A stretch of DNA of 64,000 nucleotides from JABDQZ01 sp963801985 (GTDB lineage Bacteria > Pseudomonadota > Gammaproteobacteria > Chromatiales > Chromatiaceae): contig CAWDGV010000006.1 of assembly GCA_963801985.1 (NCBI GenBank), positions 195,332 through 259,331 on the forward strand, written 5' to 3'. Below the pieces are notes generated by a model. That model worked only from the letters and a program-made list of their open reading frames with translations. It searched no databases and had not been told where the DNA came from. Numbering within the stretch: the stretch's first letter is position 1; the number at the start of each line of letters is the position of its first letter. The position numbers and the translations under genes are program-made. Below, one piece after another: positions 35,689 to 44,251 of the stretch.

Positions 35689-36675
35689 ATGCAAATCGGG
35701 CCATATCAACTAAAAAATAACCTGGTACTTGCCCCCATGGCCGGTGTTACCGACCTGCCATTCCGCCAGCTATGCCGCAACATGGGAGCTGGCCTGGCCG
35801 TTTCTGAGATGGTGACCTCTGACGCCTCCTTGCGAGGTTCAAAAAAAACCGTCCTCAGACTTGACCATACGGATGAACCAGGGCCGGTCTCGGTACAGAT
35901 AGTCGGCGCTGACCCCACTGCCCTGGCCGAAGCCGCCAGGGCCAATATTGATCATGGCGCACAAATTATTGATATCAATATGGGTTGCCCCGCAAAAAAA
36001 GTCTGCAAAGTTGCTGCTGGCTCAGCCTTGATGCAGGATGTAAAACTGGTAACACGCATTCTTGAAACTGTAGTTAATGCCGTTGATGTCCCGGTTACTT
36101 TAAAAATGCGCACCGGCTGGAACACAGAAAATAAAAACGCGCCGGAAATTGCCCGCATCGCCGAACAATGCGGCATCCAGGCCCTCGCTATCCATGGCAG
36201 AACACGTGCCTGCGGTTATAGCGGAGAAGCTGAATACCAGGTAATCCGGGAAGTAAAATCACAGATTAAAATTCCCCTGTTTGCCAACGGTGACATCAAC
36301 AGCCCGGAGAAAGCGGCACAGGTTCTGCATATGACAGGCGCAGATGGTGTCATGATAGGCCGTGCAGCCCAGGGCCAACCCTGGCTGTTCCGTGAAATTG
36401 ATCACTATTTAAAAACCGGTGAAAAACTTTCGTCACCGAATGTAACTCAAATCAAAGAAATTTTGCTAAAACATCTGGACAATCTATATACATTTTATGG
36501 AGAATATCTGGGTGTACGAATTGCCCGAAAACATATTGGCTGGTATAGCAAAACTCAACCAGGCAGCGCGGCATTCAGAAAAATTATAAATCAGGCTGAA
36601 ACGCCAGAATTACAAAAGACGCTCATAGAAGCGCACTTTGAAAATTTACAAACCAAAAGGGGATTAGCTGCATGA
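35689..36675 (+). CDS. dusB: tRNA-dihydrouridine synthase B
   Basis: 328 residues. An FMN enzyme that reduces specific uridines in tRNA. Landmarks are LAPMAGVTDLPFRQLCRNMG, the active-site cysteine in NMGCPAKKVCKVAAGSALM, and GADGVMIGRAAQGQPWLF. The stop overlaps the fis start by four bases, the classical dusB-fis operon. Confidence 0.97.
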   Translation: MQIGPYQLKNNLVLAPMAGVTDLPFRQLCRNMGAGLAVSEMVTSDASLRGSKKTVLRLDHTDEPGPVSVQIVGADPTALAEAARANIDHGAQIIDINMGCPAKKVCKVAAGSALMQDVKLVTRILETVVNAVDVPVTLKMRTGWNTENKNAPEIARIAEQCGIQALAIHGRTRACGYSGEAEYQVIREVKSQIKIPLFANGDINSPEKAAQVLHMTGADGVMIGRAAQGQPWLFREIDHYLKTGEKLSSPNVTQIKEILLKHLDNLYTFYGEYLGVRIARKHIGWYSKTQPGSAAFRKIINQAETPELQKTLIEAHFENLQTKRGLAA

Positions 36676-36962
36676 CGCTAGAAGCATCACAGCATGAGGG
36701 ATTATTGGATCATTTTGTTGCACAACAGGCTGCACGTGAACCATTAAGGGACTGCGTCCGGGAAGCACTCGAACATTATTTTGACCAGATGAGTGATCAT
36801 GACATCACAGGACTTTACCAGATGGTTTTATCTGAAACAGAACACCCTTTACTGGAAACAGTAATGCTGCAAACTCGTGGAAACCAAAGTAAGGCAGCAC
36901 AGATGCTTGGTATCAGCCGCAGTACATTGCGCAAAAAACTGGCTCAATACGATCTCGATTAA
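36672..36962 (+). CDS. fis: DNA-binding protein Fis
   Basis: 96 residues. The C-terminal helix-turn-helix TRGNQSKAAQMLGISRSTLR is nearly identical to E. coli Fis; the N-terminal part, which mediates invertase stimulation, is more divergent as in other non-enteric species. Fis organises the nucleoid and regulates stable RNA genes. It is translationally coupled to dusB and followed by a strong terminator. Confidence 0.97.
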   Translation: MTLEASQHEGLLDHFVAQQAAREPLRDCVREALEHYFDQMSDHDITGLYQMVLSETEHPLLETVMLQTRGNQSKAAQMLGISRSTLRKKLAQYDLD

Positions 36963-36989
36963 ACCCGATCCATAACAGGATCATCTCTG

Positions 36990-37014
36990 AAACGGCCGGC
37001 AGGCCGTTTTTTTA
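36990..37014 (+). terminator. Rho-independent terminator after fis
   Basis: The stem AAACGGCC/GGCCGTTT has a short GGCA loop and a run of seven Ts, 28 bases after the fis stop and before purH. Confidence 0.92.
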
Positions 37015-37031
37015 CTCAGCAGGAATTTAAA

Positions 37032-38588
37032 ATGGCTATTACACGTGCATTAATCAGTGTATCTGATAAAACCGGCATCACCGAGTTTGCCCAGTCACTT
37101 CATGAACAGGGCATTGAAATTTTATCAACCGGCGGCACTGCAAAACTATTGGCTGAAAATAAAATTCCGGTCATAGAAGTCAGTGATTACACCGGTTTTC
37201 CTGAAATGATGGATGGCCGCGTCAAAACCCTGCATCCAAAAATTCATGGTGGAATCCTGGGGCGACGGGGCACGGATGATAGCGTCATGCAACAACACGA
37301 GATCGGCCCTATCGACCTGATTGTCGTCAATCTGTATCCCTTCGAGCAAACAGTTGCCAACCCGGATTGCGACCTGCCAACCGCAATTGAAAACATTGAT
37401 ATCGGTGGTCCGACAATGTTAAGGGCTGCAGCAAAAAATCACGCTGACGTTACTGTCGTGGTCGATGCTGCTGACTATGCCCGCGTACTGGCAGAGATGG
37501 CTGAAAATGACAATACGGTTTCTGCTGCAACCCGCTTTGATCTTGCCGTAAAGACCTTTGAACATACCTCCAGTTACGATGGCGCCATTGCCAACTATTT
37601 AGGCGCCAGACTTGGCGCAGAAACAGCTGATTTCCCCCGCACAATCAACCTGCAGTTCAAGCAGGTGCAGACCATGCGCTATGGCGAGAACCCGCATCAG
37701 CAGGCTGCTTTTTTCGTGGAAGACAATATCAAGGAAGCCAGCATCTCAACGGCAAGACAAATACAGGGAAAGGAACTTTCCTTTAACAACATTGGCGACA
37801 CTGATGCTGCACTGGAATGTGTCAAGCAGTTCGACTACGGTCCGGCCTGCGTCATCGTGAAGCACGCTAATCCCTGTGGCGTTGCCTATGGCGAGACATT
37901 ACTGGAGGCTTATGACCGGGCCTATGCAACCGACCCTGAATCTGCTTTTGGCGGCATTATTGCATTTAACCAGGGACTGGATGGAGAAACCGCGCAGGCC
38001 ATTGTTGACCGTCAGTTTGTTGAAGTGATTATCGCTCCGACCATCTCGGATGCAGCCATTGAAGTGGTCAGCAGCAAGAAAAATGTGCGCCTGCTTAGCT
38101 GTGGCCAATGGCCTGAAACACCCGGACAACGCCTGGATTACAAGCGCGTCAATGGCGGCCTGCTGGTTCAGGATTCAGACCTGCTGCTAACCAATGACAT
38201 CAAGGTTGTTACCGAACGCGAACCAACCGCGCAGGAAATGAATGACCTGATGTTCAGTTGGCGCGTTGCCAAGTTTGTTAAATCAAACGCTATTGTCTAT
38301 GGCAAAAACAACATGACTATTGGCGTTGGCGCAGGCCAGATGAGCCGGATAAATTCAGCCCGTATCGCAGGCATTAAAGCTGAACATGCCGGTCTTGAAG
38401 TAAAAGGCTCAGTGATGGCTTCTGATGCCTTCTTCCCGTTCCGCGATGGTATCGACAGCGCGGCTGAAGCCGGTATTGTCGCCGTGATTCAGCCTGGTGG
38501 CTCAATGCGTGACGATGAGGTAATTGCTGCAGCCAATGAACATGGCATGGCAATGGTGTTTACAGGCATGCGTCATTTCAGACACTAG
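37032..38588 (+). CDS. purH: Bifunctional AICAR formyltransferase / IMP cyclohydrolase
   Basis: 518 residues, full length. The N-terminal MGS-like cyclohydrolase domain begins ITRALISVSDKTGITEFAQ and has the STGGTAKLL loop. The formyltransferase domain contains the catalytic KHANPCGVAYG. Together they perform the last two steps of IMP synthesis. An AGGA box precedes the ATG. purD follows 13 bases later. Confidence 0.98.
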   Translation: MAITRALISVSDKTGITEFAQSLHEQGIEILSTGGTAKLLAENKIPVIEVSDYTGFPEMMDGRVKTLHPKIHGGILGRRGTDDSVMQQHEIGPIDLIVVNLYPFEQTVANPDCDLPTAIENIDIGGPTMLRAAAKNHADVTVVVDAADYARVLAEMAENDNTVSAATRFDLAVKTFEHTSSYDGAIANYLGARLGAETADFPRTINLQFKQVQTMRYGENPHQQAAFFVEDNIKEASISTARQIQGKELSFNNIGDTDAALECVKQFDYGPACVIVKHANPCGVAYGETLLEAYDRAYATDPESAFGGIIAFNQGLDGETAQAIVDRQFVEVIIAPTISDAAIEVVSSKKNVRLLSCGQWPETPGQRLDYKRVNGGLLVQDSDLLLTNDIKVVTEREPTAQEMNDLMFSWRVAKFVKSNAIVYGKNNMTIGVGAGQMSRINSARIAGIKAEHAGLEVKGSVMASDAFFPFRDGIDSAAEAGIVAVIQPGGSMRDDEVIAAANEHGMAMVFTGMRHFRH

Positions 38589-38601
38589 GCGGGACTCCAG
38601 C

Positions 38602-39903
38602 ATGAATATTTTAGTTATAGGCAATGGCGGGCGTGAACACGCTTTGGCCTGGAAGGCCGCCCAGTCAGAACTGGCTGACAAGGTTTTTGTCGCACCCGGC
38701 AATGCCGGTACCGCCCTGGAAGCCGGGCTGGCAAATGTTGATATCAATGTCAATGATAATGAAGCCCTGGTGGCCTTTGCCAAAGACAATAATGTCGAAC
38801 TGACGATTGTCGGCCCGGAAGCCCCGCTGGTAAATGGCGTAGTGGATGCTTTTACCGATGCAGGACTTAAATGCTTTGGACCTTCTGCAGGCGCCGCACA
38901 ACTGGAAGGCTCCAAAGCCTTCACCAAGGATTTCCTGGCTCGCCATAAAATTCCGACCGCAGATTACGGTAATTTTACTGACCTGGACGAAGCGCTGGCC
39001 TACCTGCAGGACAAAGGCGCCCCTATTGTTGTCAAGGCCGACGGACTGGCGGCTGGTAAGGGAGTGATTGTTGCAGAAACACTTGATCAGGCAGAAGCTG
39101 CAGTGCGCGACATGCTTTCTGGCAATGCATTTGGCGACGCCGGTCATCGCGTGGTTATTGAAGAATTTCTGGACGGCGAAGAAGCCAGCTTCATTGTCAT
39201 GGCTGACGGAAAAAATGTCTTACCCATGGCCACCAGCCAGGACCACAAACGTGTTGGTGAAGCTGATACCGGCTTAAATACCGGTGGTATGGGCGCTTAT
39301 TCTCCCGCCCCCGTTGTGACTGACACAGTTTACCAGCGCATCATGAAAGAGGTTATTTACCCTACGGTAAATGGCATGGCTGCAGAAGGACTGCCCTATA
39401 CCGGTTTTCTTTATGCCGGCCTGATGATCATGCCTGATGGCACACCCAGGGTCATTGAGTACAACTGCCGGTTTGGTGACCCGGAAACACAGCCTATCAT
39501 GCTGCGTTTGCGTTCTGACCTTGTTCAACATTGCCTTGCAGCAATCGATGCCACACTGGACCAGGAAACCATCTCCTGGGATGACCGACCCTCACTTGGC
39601 GTTGTTCTTGCTGCTGGCGGCTACCCTGGGAGTTATGAATCCGGCCTTCCCATCAGTGGCCTTGATACCGCCCAGGAAACTGGCGAAGCAAAAATTTTCC
39701 ATGCCGGAACCGCAATCCGGGATGATCAGGTTGTCACCACTGGCGGACGCGTGCTTTGCGCTACCGCTTTAGGAAATACCGTCACCGAAGCTCAGCAGAA
39801 CGCCTATGCCCTCGCCCGCAAAATCCAATGGCCTGGTATGTTTTATCGGAATGATATCGGCTACCGCGCTGTTAAACGCGAACAGAATAATTCAGCCAAC
39901 TGA
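38602..39903 (+). CDS. purD: Phosphoribosylamine-glycine ligase (GAR synthetase)
   Basis: 433 residues from the ATG at 38602 (MNILVIGNGGREHALAWKAA); longer starts would overlap purH without reason. An ATP-grasp enzyme that forms glycinamide ribonucleotide. The signature RFGDPETQPIMLRL and the glycine-rich KADGLAAGKGVIVAE are present. It is in an operon with purH, and the VanZ-like gene starts five bases after its stop. Confidence 0.98.
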   Translation: MNILVIGNGGREHALAWKAAQSELADKVFVAPGNAGTALEAGLANVDINVNDNEALVAFAKDNNVELTIVGPEAPLVNGVVDAFTDAGLKCFGPSAGAAQLEGSKAFTKDFLARHKIPTADYGNFTDLDEALAYLQDKGAPIVVKADGLAAGKGVIVAETLDQAEAAVRDMLSGNAFGDAGHRVVIEEFLDGEEASFIVMADGKNVLPMATSQDHKRVGEADTGLNTGGMGAYSPAPVVTDTVYQRIMKEVIYPTVNGMAAEGLPYTGFLYAGLMIMPDGTPRVIEYNCRFGDPETQPIMLRLRSDLVQHCLAAIDATLDQETISWDDRPSLGVVLAAGGYPGSYESGLPISGLDTAQETGEAKIFHAGTAIRDDQVVTTGGRVLCATALGNTVTEAQQNAYALARKIQWPGMFYRNDIGYRAVKREQNNSAN

Positions 39904-39908
39904 CATTC

Positions 39909-40301
39909 ATGTTCAAATACCAGGTCAGTCGCTGTAATGAAATCGGTTTCAAATTACTGCTATTGATCGCGTTCATGCTTGTCACCTGGCAGGCGCTTTC
40001 GCCTTTACCCATGGAGCAGGTTCAAAATTTTAATGACAAGCTTGGGCATTTACTGGTTTTTTTCCTGCTCGCCGCAATTACGGATCACGCTTACCCGACT
40101 ACCGGTTTCACGCTTAAAAAAGCCGGTTACCTGATGCTATATGGCATCGCTATCGAATGCATACAGCACTTCATCCCCAACCGCAGCTTTTCTTTTCTGG
40201 ATATGCTGGCCGATGTTGGCGGCCTTTTCATTTTCTGGCTGTTGGCGACTTATGTATTAATAAGAGAACCTACGCCGGTTAAAAAAACAGCTCTCAGCTG
40301 A
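39909..40301 (+). CDS. VanZ-like membrane protein
   Basis: 130 residues with about four hydrophobic helices (about 12-30, 45-62, 75-90, 100-118). DKLGHLLVFFLLAAITDH and IPNRSFSFLDMLADVGG are the conserved polar motifs of the VanZ-like family. The function outside glycopeptide resistance is unknown. It lies five bases after purD, so it is probably co-transcribed. Confidence 0.87.
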   Translation: MFKYQVSRCNEIGFKLLLLIAFMLVTWQALSPLPMEQVQNFNDKLGHLLVFFLLAAITDHAYPTTGFTLKKAGYLMLYGIAIECIQHFIPNRSFSFLDMLADVGGLFIFWLLATYVLIREPTPVKKTALS

Positions 40302-40388
40302 TATCTATTTACTTGCTTTTTGTCAGCTTACCTTCTAAAAATTTGTGGCTATACTTTCAGGACTTACATCCTGTTTAAGTGCGATGAA

Positions 40389-41024
40389 ATGAACTGGCTT
40401 TTCAAAAAGACCCAACTGCCTTCAGCTGAGAACGCCCTCCCCGGACGTAATGAGAAGATGCCAGTGCCCGACAAGCACTTTGTCAAACAAACACCTCTTT
40501 CCCCGCCATTTCCAGAAGGTTTGCAGCTGGCCCTGTTTGGCCTTGGTTGTTTCTGGGGCGCAGAAAGAAAATTCTGGCTTCTGGACGGCGTTTATTCGAC
40601 AGCGGTTGGGTATGCCGCAGGTTTCACACCAAACCCCACGTACGAGGAAGTCTGTACCGGCATGACAGGGCACAATGAAGTCGTTTTAGTCATTTTTGAC
40701 CCTCTCCTCGTTTCGTATAGCCAATTACTCAAAACCTTCTGGGAGTCCCACAACCCTACCCAGGGCATGCAGCAGGGTAATGATATCGGCACACAATACC
40801 GTTCGGGCATTTATACTTTTAATAATGAACAATCACGCCAGGCTGATATTTCACGTGACCACTACCAACGTGTTTTAAAAGCTGCTGGAAAAAGCGCCAT
40901 TACCACTGAAATCCTGCCCGCTCCTGAATTTTATTACGCCGAGTCCTATCATCAGCAATACCTGGCTAAAAACCCGAAAGGCTACTGCGGACTTGGCGGG
41001 ACCGGCATTAGCTTTCCAGATTAA
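40389..41024 (+). CDS. msrA: Peptide-methionine (S)-S-oxide reductase MsrA
   Basis: 211 residues from the ATG at 40389 (MNWLFKKTQLPSAENALPGR), which matches the start of Pseudomonas-type MsrA; a longer start is possible but unlikely. The active-site cysteine is in LFGLGCFWGAERKFW and the recycling cysteine near the C-terminus in NPKGYCGLGGTG. The enzyme repairs oxidised methionine. The stop is directly followed by a copy of the CACCACAAAG repeat. Confidence 0.96.
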   Translation: MNWLFKKTQLPSAENALPGRNEKMPVPDKHFVKQTPLSPPFPEGLQLALFGLGCFWGAERKFWLLDGVYSTAVGYAAGFTPNPTYEEVCTGMTGHNEVVLVIFDPLLVSYSQLLKTFWESHNPTQGMQQGNDIGTQYRSGIYTFNNEQSRQADISRDHYQRVLKAAGKSAITTEILPAPEFYYAESYHQQYLAKNPKGYCGLGGTGISFPD

Positions 41025-41025
41025 T

Positions 41026-41274
41026 TTCCACCACAAAGAACACAAAGTGCACGAAAGTTATTTTGCCTGGATAGCGTAAGCCAATTGTAAAACTTGAAGG
41101 TGAATTCTGCTTACAAGGTTATTCCTGGTTTTTATTATTTACGAGATATCAGGTTTAATTAAATTCCTACATGGTTTCTGGGATAAAACTCTTAGCGATT
41201 ATGACTGAGGGAAAGATTGCAGCAGCTTTACCAATCATGAAATAACTAATGTGCTTAGTGTCCTTTGTGGTGAA
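41026..41274 (+). repeat. CACCACAAAG inverted-end element, copy A
   Basis: The left end is TTCCACCACAAAGAACACA followed by AAGTGCAC. The right end is GTGCTTAGTGTCCTTTGTGG followed by TGAA, which is the reverse complement of the left with few mismatches. The 200-base interior has no convincing reading frame and does not match the other copies by eye. The element begins two bases after the msrA stop. Together with the terminator at 41279-41308 it fills the 305-base gap between convergent msrA and the MMPL transporter gene. Confidence 0.8.
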
Positions 41275-41278
41275 AATT

Positions 41279-41308
41279 CCAAAAAAAACGGCCCTTTCGG
41301 GCCGTTCA
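41279..41308 (-). terminator. Rho-independent terminator after the MMPL transporter gene
   Basis: On the minus strand the stem AACGGCCC/GGGCCGTT with a GAAA loop is followed by eight Ts in all, about 20 bases after the transporter stop. The plus strand has no T-run, so it serves the leftward operon. Confidence 0.93.
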
Positions 41309-41329
41309 AGTTTCTAAAGTATTGTTATT

Positions 41330-44089
41330 TTACTTGTAATCCTGAAAAACATATTTTGGTTTAAACCATTTGACCATCAACGGTATCAGCATCAAGGCTG
41401 TAAATACGTCAATAATCAGGGCTTCACCGATATACATACTCAATCCCCAGGTATTTGCCAGGTCGGTACCAACCAATGGAATGAAGCTACCCAGTAACAC
41501 GACAATCGAGATAATAACCGCTGAACCGGTCGTGTTCTGCGTATTTCTTAATGCCTGCAACCAGTTACCACCGGTATTAGCCATTTCCTCACGCAGTCTT
41601 GAGATCATGTAAATCCCGTAATCGACCCCCAGACCCATGGCGATACTTAATGTCACCAGCAAATGGAAAGCCAGGTTACCCGACCAGTTCTCGACTGTGG
41701 TGAAATAACCACCCAGCCCATACTGGGCAAACAGGGTAATAAACAGCGTCAGGGTCAACATTCCTGCGATCAGGAATGAACGGAACATCAGCGCTGTAAT
41801 AATGAAAATGGCCAATGCAGTCTGTAAAGGACTTACCAGCCAGTTATCCATGGCCACTTCACGGGTCGCCTCGGTTGCCCCCAGGAAACCACCAACTGCG
41901 GGTCGGGTATATTCCGGACTACCTTCTACCGACAACTCATTGGTATCACCTGACAGGTCATCAACCGGACCGGAACGTAATCCAAAATGAACCTTGGAAA
42001 AGCCCTTGTCGTTCTTGTGCTCTTCAATGTAATCCATGATATCCATGGTGACCTGGTGAGTCTCAACTGGGTCCATGGTATTAATGAAGCCCAGAATGAC
42101 ACCTTCGTTCCAGTCAGAAACACGGACAAATGAATCCATATCGCCATCAGACACCATCAGTTCCAGCAGGCCGTTATACAACTGCACCATTCCCGTTGGA
42201 TCCCGGTCATCTTCAGGATCGATTGCACGCAGATGTTCTTCAGTTGGAATAGCCAGGTCTCTTATGTTTGGCTGAGTCCCTGGTTCGGCGGCCAACAGCA
42301 TATGCACCAGTCGAATATACTGAACGTAGGAACCGGTATAACCAATCATAGGATGGGAACGCATCCAGTTTTCCATGGCTTCAATATCTGCCATGACATC
42401 GACATCATTGAAAATACCCTGGGCACCCATTTCATCCGGATCCCAGCAGCCTGGCGGTAGCAGGTTGCCTTCATCATCTTCATCCATACAACCTGGCTTG
42501 GTAGGTTCTTTACCTCGTACCGGAATGTTTACCGAAATTACACCCGGCATGATTTCGTTCAGACGGTTCAAATGCTGAATGGTTGTTGAGCTACCCTTGA
42601 AAGCCGCACGCGGATAGTTAATACCTTTTTCCACGCCAGGCATGATGTCAAATTCATCCTGAATACGCGCCACTTCCGGATCACTCCGGCCGGCTTCACC
42701 CGCCATGACGGCACTGACGCCGCGTACAATTTCTGTGTAATGCACGGATACTGCCATTACACCGATAATCAACACAATGGGTACCCACTTACCCGGACCG
42801 GTAATCATACGGGTAATAAATCCACCCACATTTTCTTCCCAGGCATGCCCCTCATGACTGCCCTTGACGATATTGGGCGGCATCTTGGTCATCAGTATCG
42901 GGATCAGCGTTGTTGTGGTAAACAACAGGGTCAACATGCCGTACATACCGAAATAGGCATAAGCTTTGTAGAAAGAAATATCGACAGTTGCCAAAGTAGC
43001 GAAGCCGACCATATCAGTCACAATCGACAAGGTCGCCGGAACAATGGTTGCCGCAATTGCGACAAAGGCCGCCTGCTCTGGATCACCGGTCTCTTCCTGG
43101 GCCTGCAAATATCGTCGTGTCACCTGCACCGAGTGCCCGATACCAATGGCGAGCAACAGCATCGGCGTCAGTACCATCATGGTAGTCAGCTTGAAGGCAG
43201 TGAATCCCATCAGACCAAGAGTAAAGGTAATAGTCATACCTACACCAATCAACGGGAACAATGCACCACGCCAGTTTTTAAATTCAAACCACAAGACTGC
43301 AATAACAATTGCAATCGAGATCGTGAACAACCACCAGCGATCAACCAGGTCTTTCAACATGCCGGCCAGGAAGTAAGGTTCGCCCGCAATCAGGAATTCG
43401 AAACGGTCATCTTCGCCGTATTCCTCTGCCATTTGACGGACCTCTCGCACCCATGGCAGGTAAATTTCTTTTACGCCGTCATCATAGTCACCAATGATGT
43501 ATGCCGCCTTAGCAACACAATTTGGCTCATCATAATCCTCGTATTTACACAGGTTGCCATTTTCGTCTTCCATGGACACCAGCATTGGCGCCATGACAGG
43601 ATTGGTTTTAATCCCTTCTTTAAGGAAAGCCAGCTGTTCCGCAGCTTCTTCAGGGTCTTCACTGATACCTTCTGTCGGAATCAGTCGCTTGAATACCAGG
43701 CCATTTTCATCAGCCCCCATGTACTTGATTTTCTGTGCTGCAATATCAATAAAGTTGTATGTGCGCGCATTAGGTAAAGCTTCCAGCTTGTCGTGAACTT
43801 CTTTTACCTTGTTGATAAACCAGGGTTTGTAGATGTCACCATCCTTAACCCGCATGGCAACAACCATTATGTTACCCATACCAAAATTATGCTCGGCATA
43901 CAGGTTGGTCGCGACATAACGGTTGGTTGGCGGCAGGAGCGTATCCGGATCATTTCGAACATCCAGGTTTGGAACCTGCAATGCAGACCAGACAGTGCCT
44001 ACCAGCAATACTAAAATAATCCACCAGCGATATTTCAGCACAAAACGTGCATATTTAGCTGATGCAGTGTTCTCATTTATGGTTGTCAT
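41330..44089 (-). CDS. RND-superfamily (MMPL/HAE3-type) transporter
   Basis: 919 residues with two homologous halves: one helix, a large periplasmic loop and a five- to six-helix block each. The second helix block contains GLGVDYGIYMISRLREEM; the first has LLLAIGIGHSVQVTRRYLQ. The periplasmic loops carry acidic, cysteine-containing stretches (NLCKYEDYDEPNC and PGCMDEDDEGNLLPPGCW). The family moves lipids and hydrophobic molecules from the inner membrane outward (HpnN for hopanoids, MmpL for mycobacterial lipids). Directly upstream are a DUF1302 protein and a LolA-like periplasmic protein, so the three probably form one envelope transport route. The substrate is unknown. Confidence 0.9.
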   Translation of the reverse strand: MTTINENTASAKYARFVLKYRWWIILVLLVGTVWSALQVPNLDVRNDPDTLLPPTNRYVATNLYAEHNFGMGNIMVVAMRVKDGDIYKPWFINKVKEVHDKLEALPNARTYNFIDIAAQKIKYMGADENGLVFKRLIPTEGISEDPEEAAEQLAFLKEGIKTNPVMAPMLVSMEDENGNLCKYEDYDEPNCVAKAAYIIGDYDDGVKEIYLPWVREVRQMAEEYGEDDRFEFLIAGEPYFLAGMLKDLVDRWWLFTISIAIVIAVLWFEFKNWRGALFPLIGVGMTITFTLGLMGFTAFKLTTMMVLTPMLLLAIGIGHSVQVTRRYLQAQEETGDPEQAAFVAIAATIVPATLSIVTDMVGFATLATVDISFYKAYAYFGMYGMLTLLFTTTTLIPILMTKMPPNIVKGSHEGHAWEENVGGFITRMITGPGKWVPIVLIIGVMAVSVHYTEIVRGVSAVMAGEAGRSDPEVARIQDEFDIMPGVEKGINYPRAAFKGSSTTIQHLNRLNEIMPGVISVNIPVRGKEPTKPGCMDEDDEGNLLPPGCWDPDEMGAQGIFNDVDVMADIEAMENWMRSHPMIGYTGSYVQYIRLVHMLLAAEPGTQPNIRDLAIPTEEHLRAIDPEDDRDPTGMVQLYNGLLELMVSDGDMDSFVRVSDWNEGVILGFINTMDPVETHQVTMDIMDYIEEHKNDKGFSKVHFGLRSGPVDDLSGDTNELSVEGSPEYTRPAVGGFLGATEATREVAMDNWLVSPLQTALAIFIITALMFRSFLIAGMLTLTLFITLFAQYGLGGYFTTVENWSGNLAFHLLVTLSIAMGLGVDYGIYMISRLREEMANTGGNWLQALRNTQNTTGSAVIISIVVLLGSFIPLVGTDLANTWGLSMYIGEALIIDVFTALMLIPLMVKWFKPKYVFQDYK

Positions 44090-44139
44090 GAGCGCCTCTT
44101 GAAAAAGAATCTATCCAATAAATGGAGTATAGTTGTTGC

Positions 44140-44186
44140 AAATAAAAAGACGGGCTCCGGTTATTATTTTTATTCCGGTAGCCCGC
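44140..44186 (-). terminator. Terminator-like hairpin between the DUF1302 and MMPL genes
   Basis: On the minus strand, CGGGCTACCGG pairs with CCGGAGCCCG (one bulged base) across an AT-rich loop, followed by TCTTTTTATTT. It lies inside the putative operon, 51 bases before the MMPL ATG, and could reduce read-through into the transporter gene. Confidence 0.8.
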
Positions 44187-44251
44187 CTGAAAACTCCCTT
44201 TAGGATTCGGCCTGTTTTTTGACCGAGTCCCTCCCCATCATTATTTTTTTA

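Noticed and set aside
42740..43777. Long open frame opposite the MMPL transporter gene (345 codons)
   Set aside because: Antisense to a clear membrane transporter; the composition, rich in His, Gln and Asn, is what codon bias on the other strand produces.
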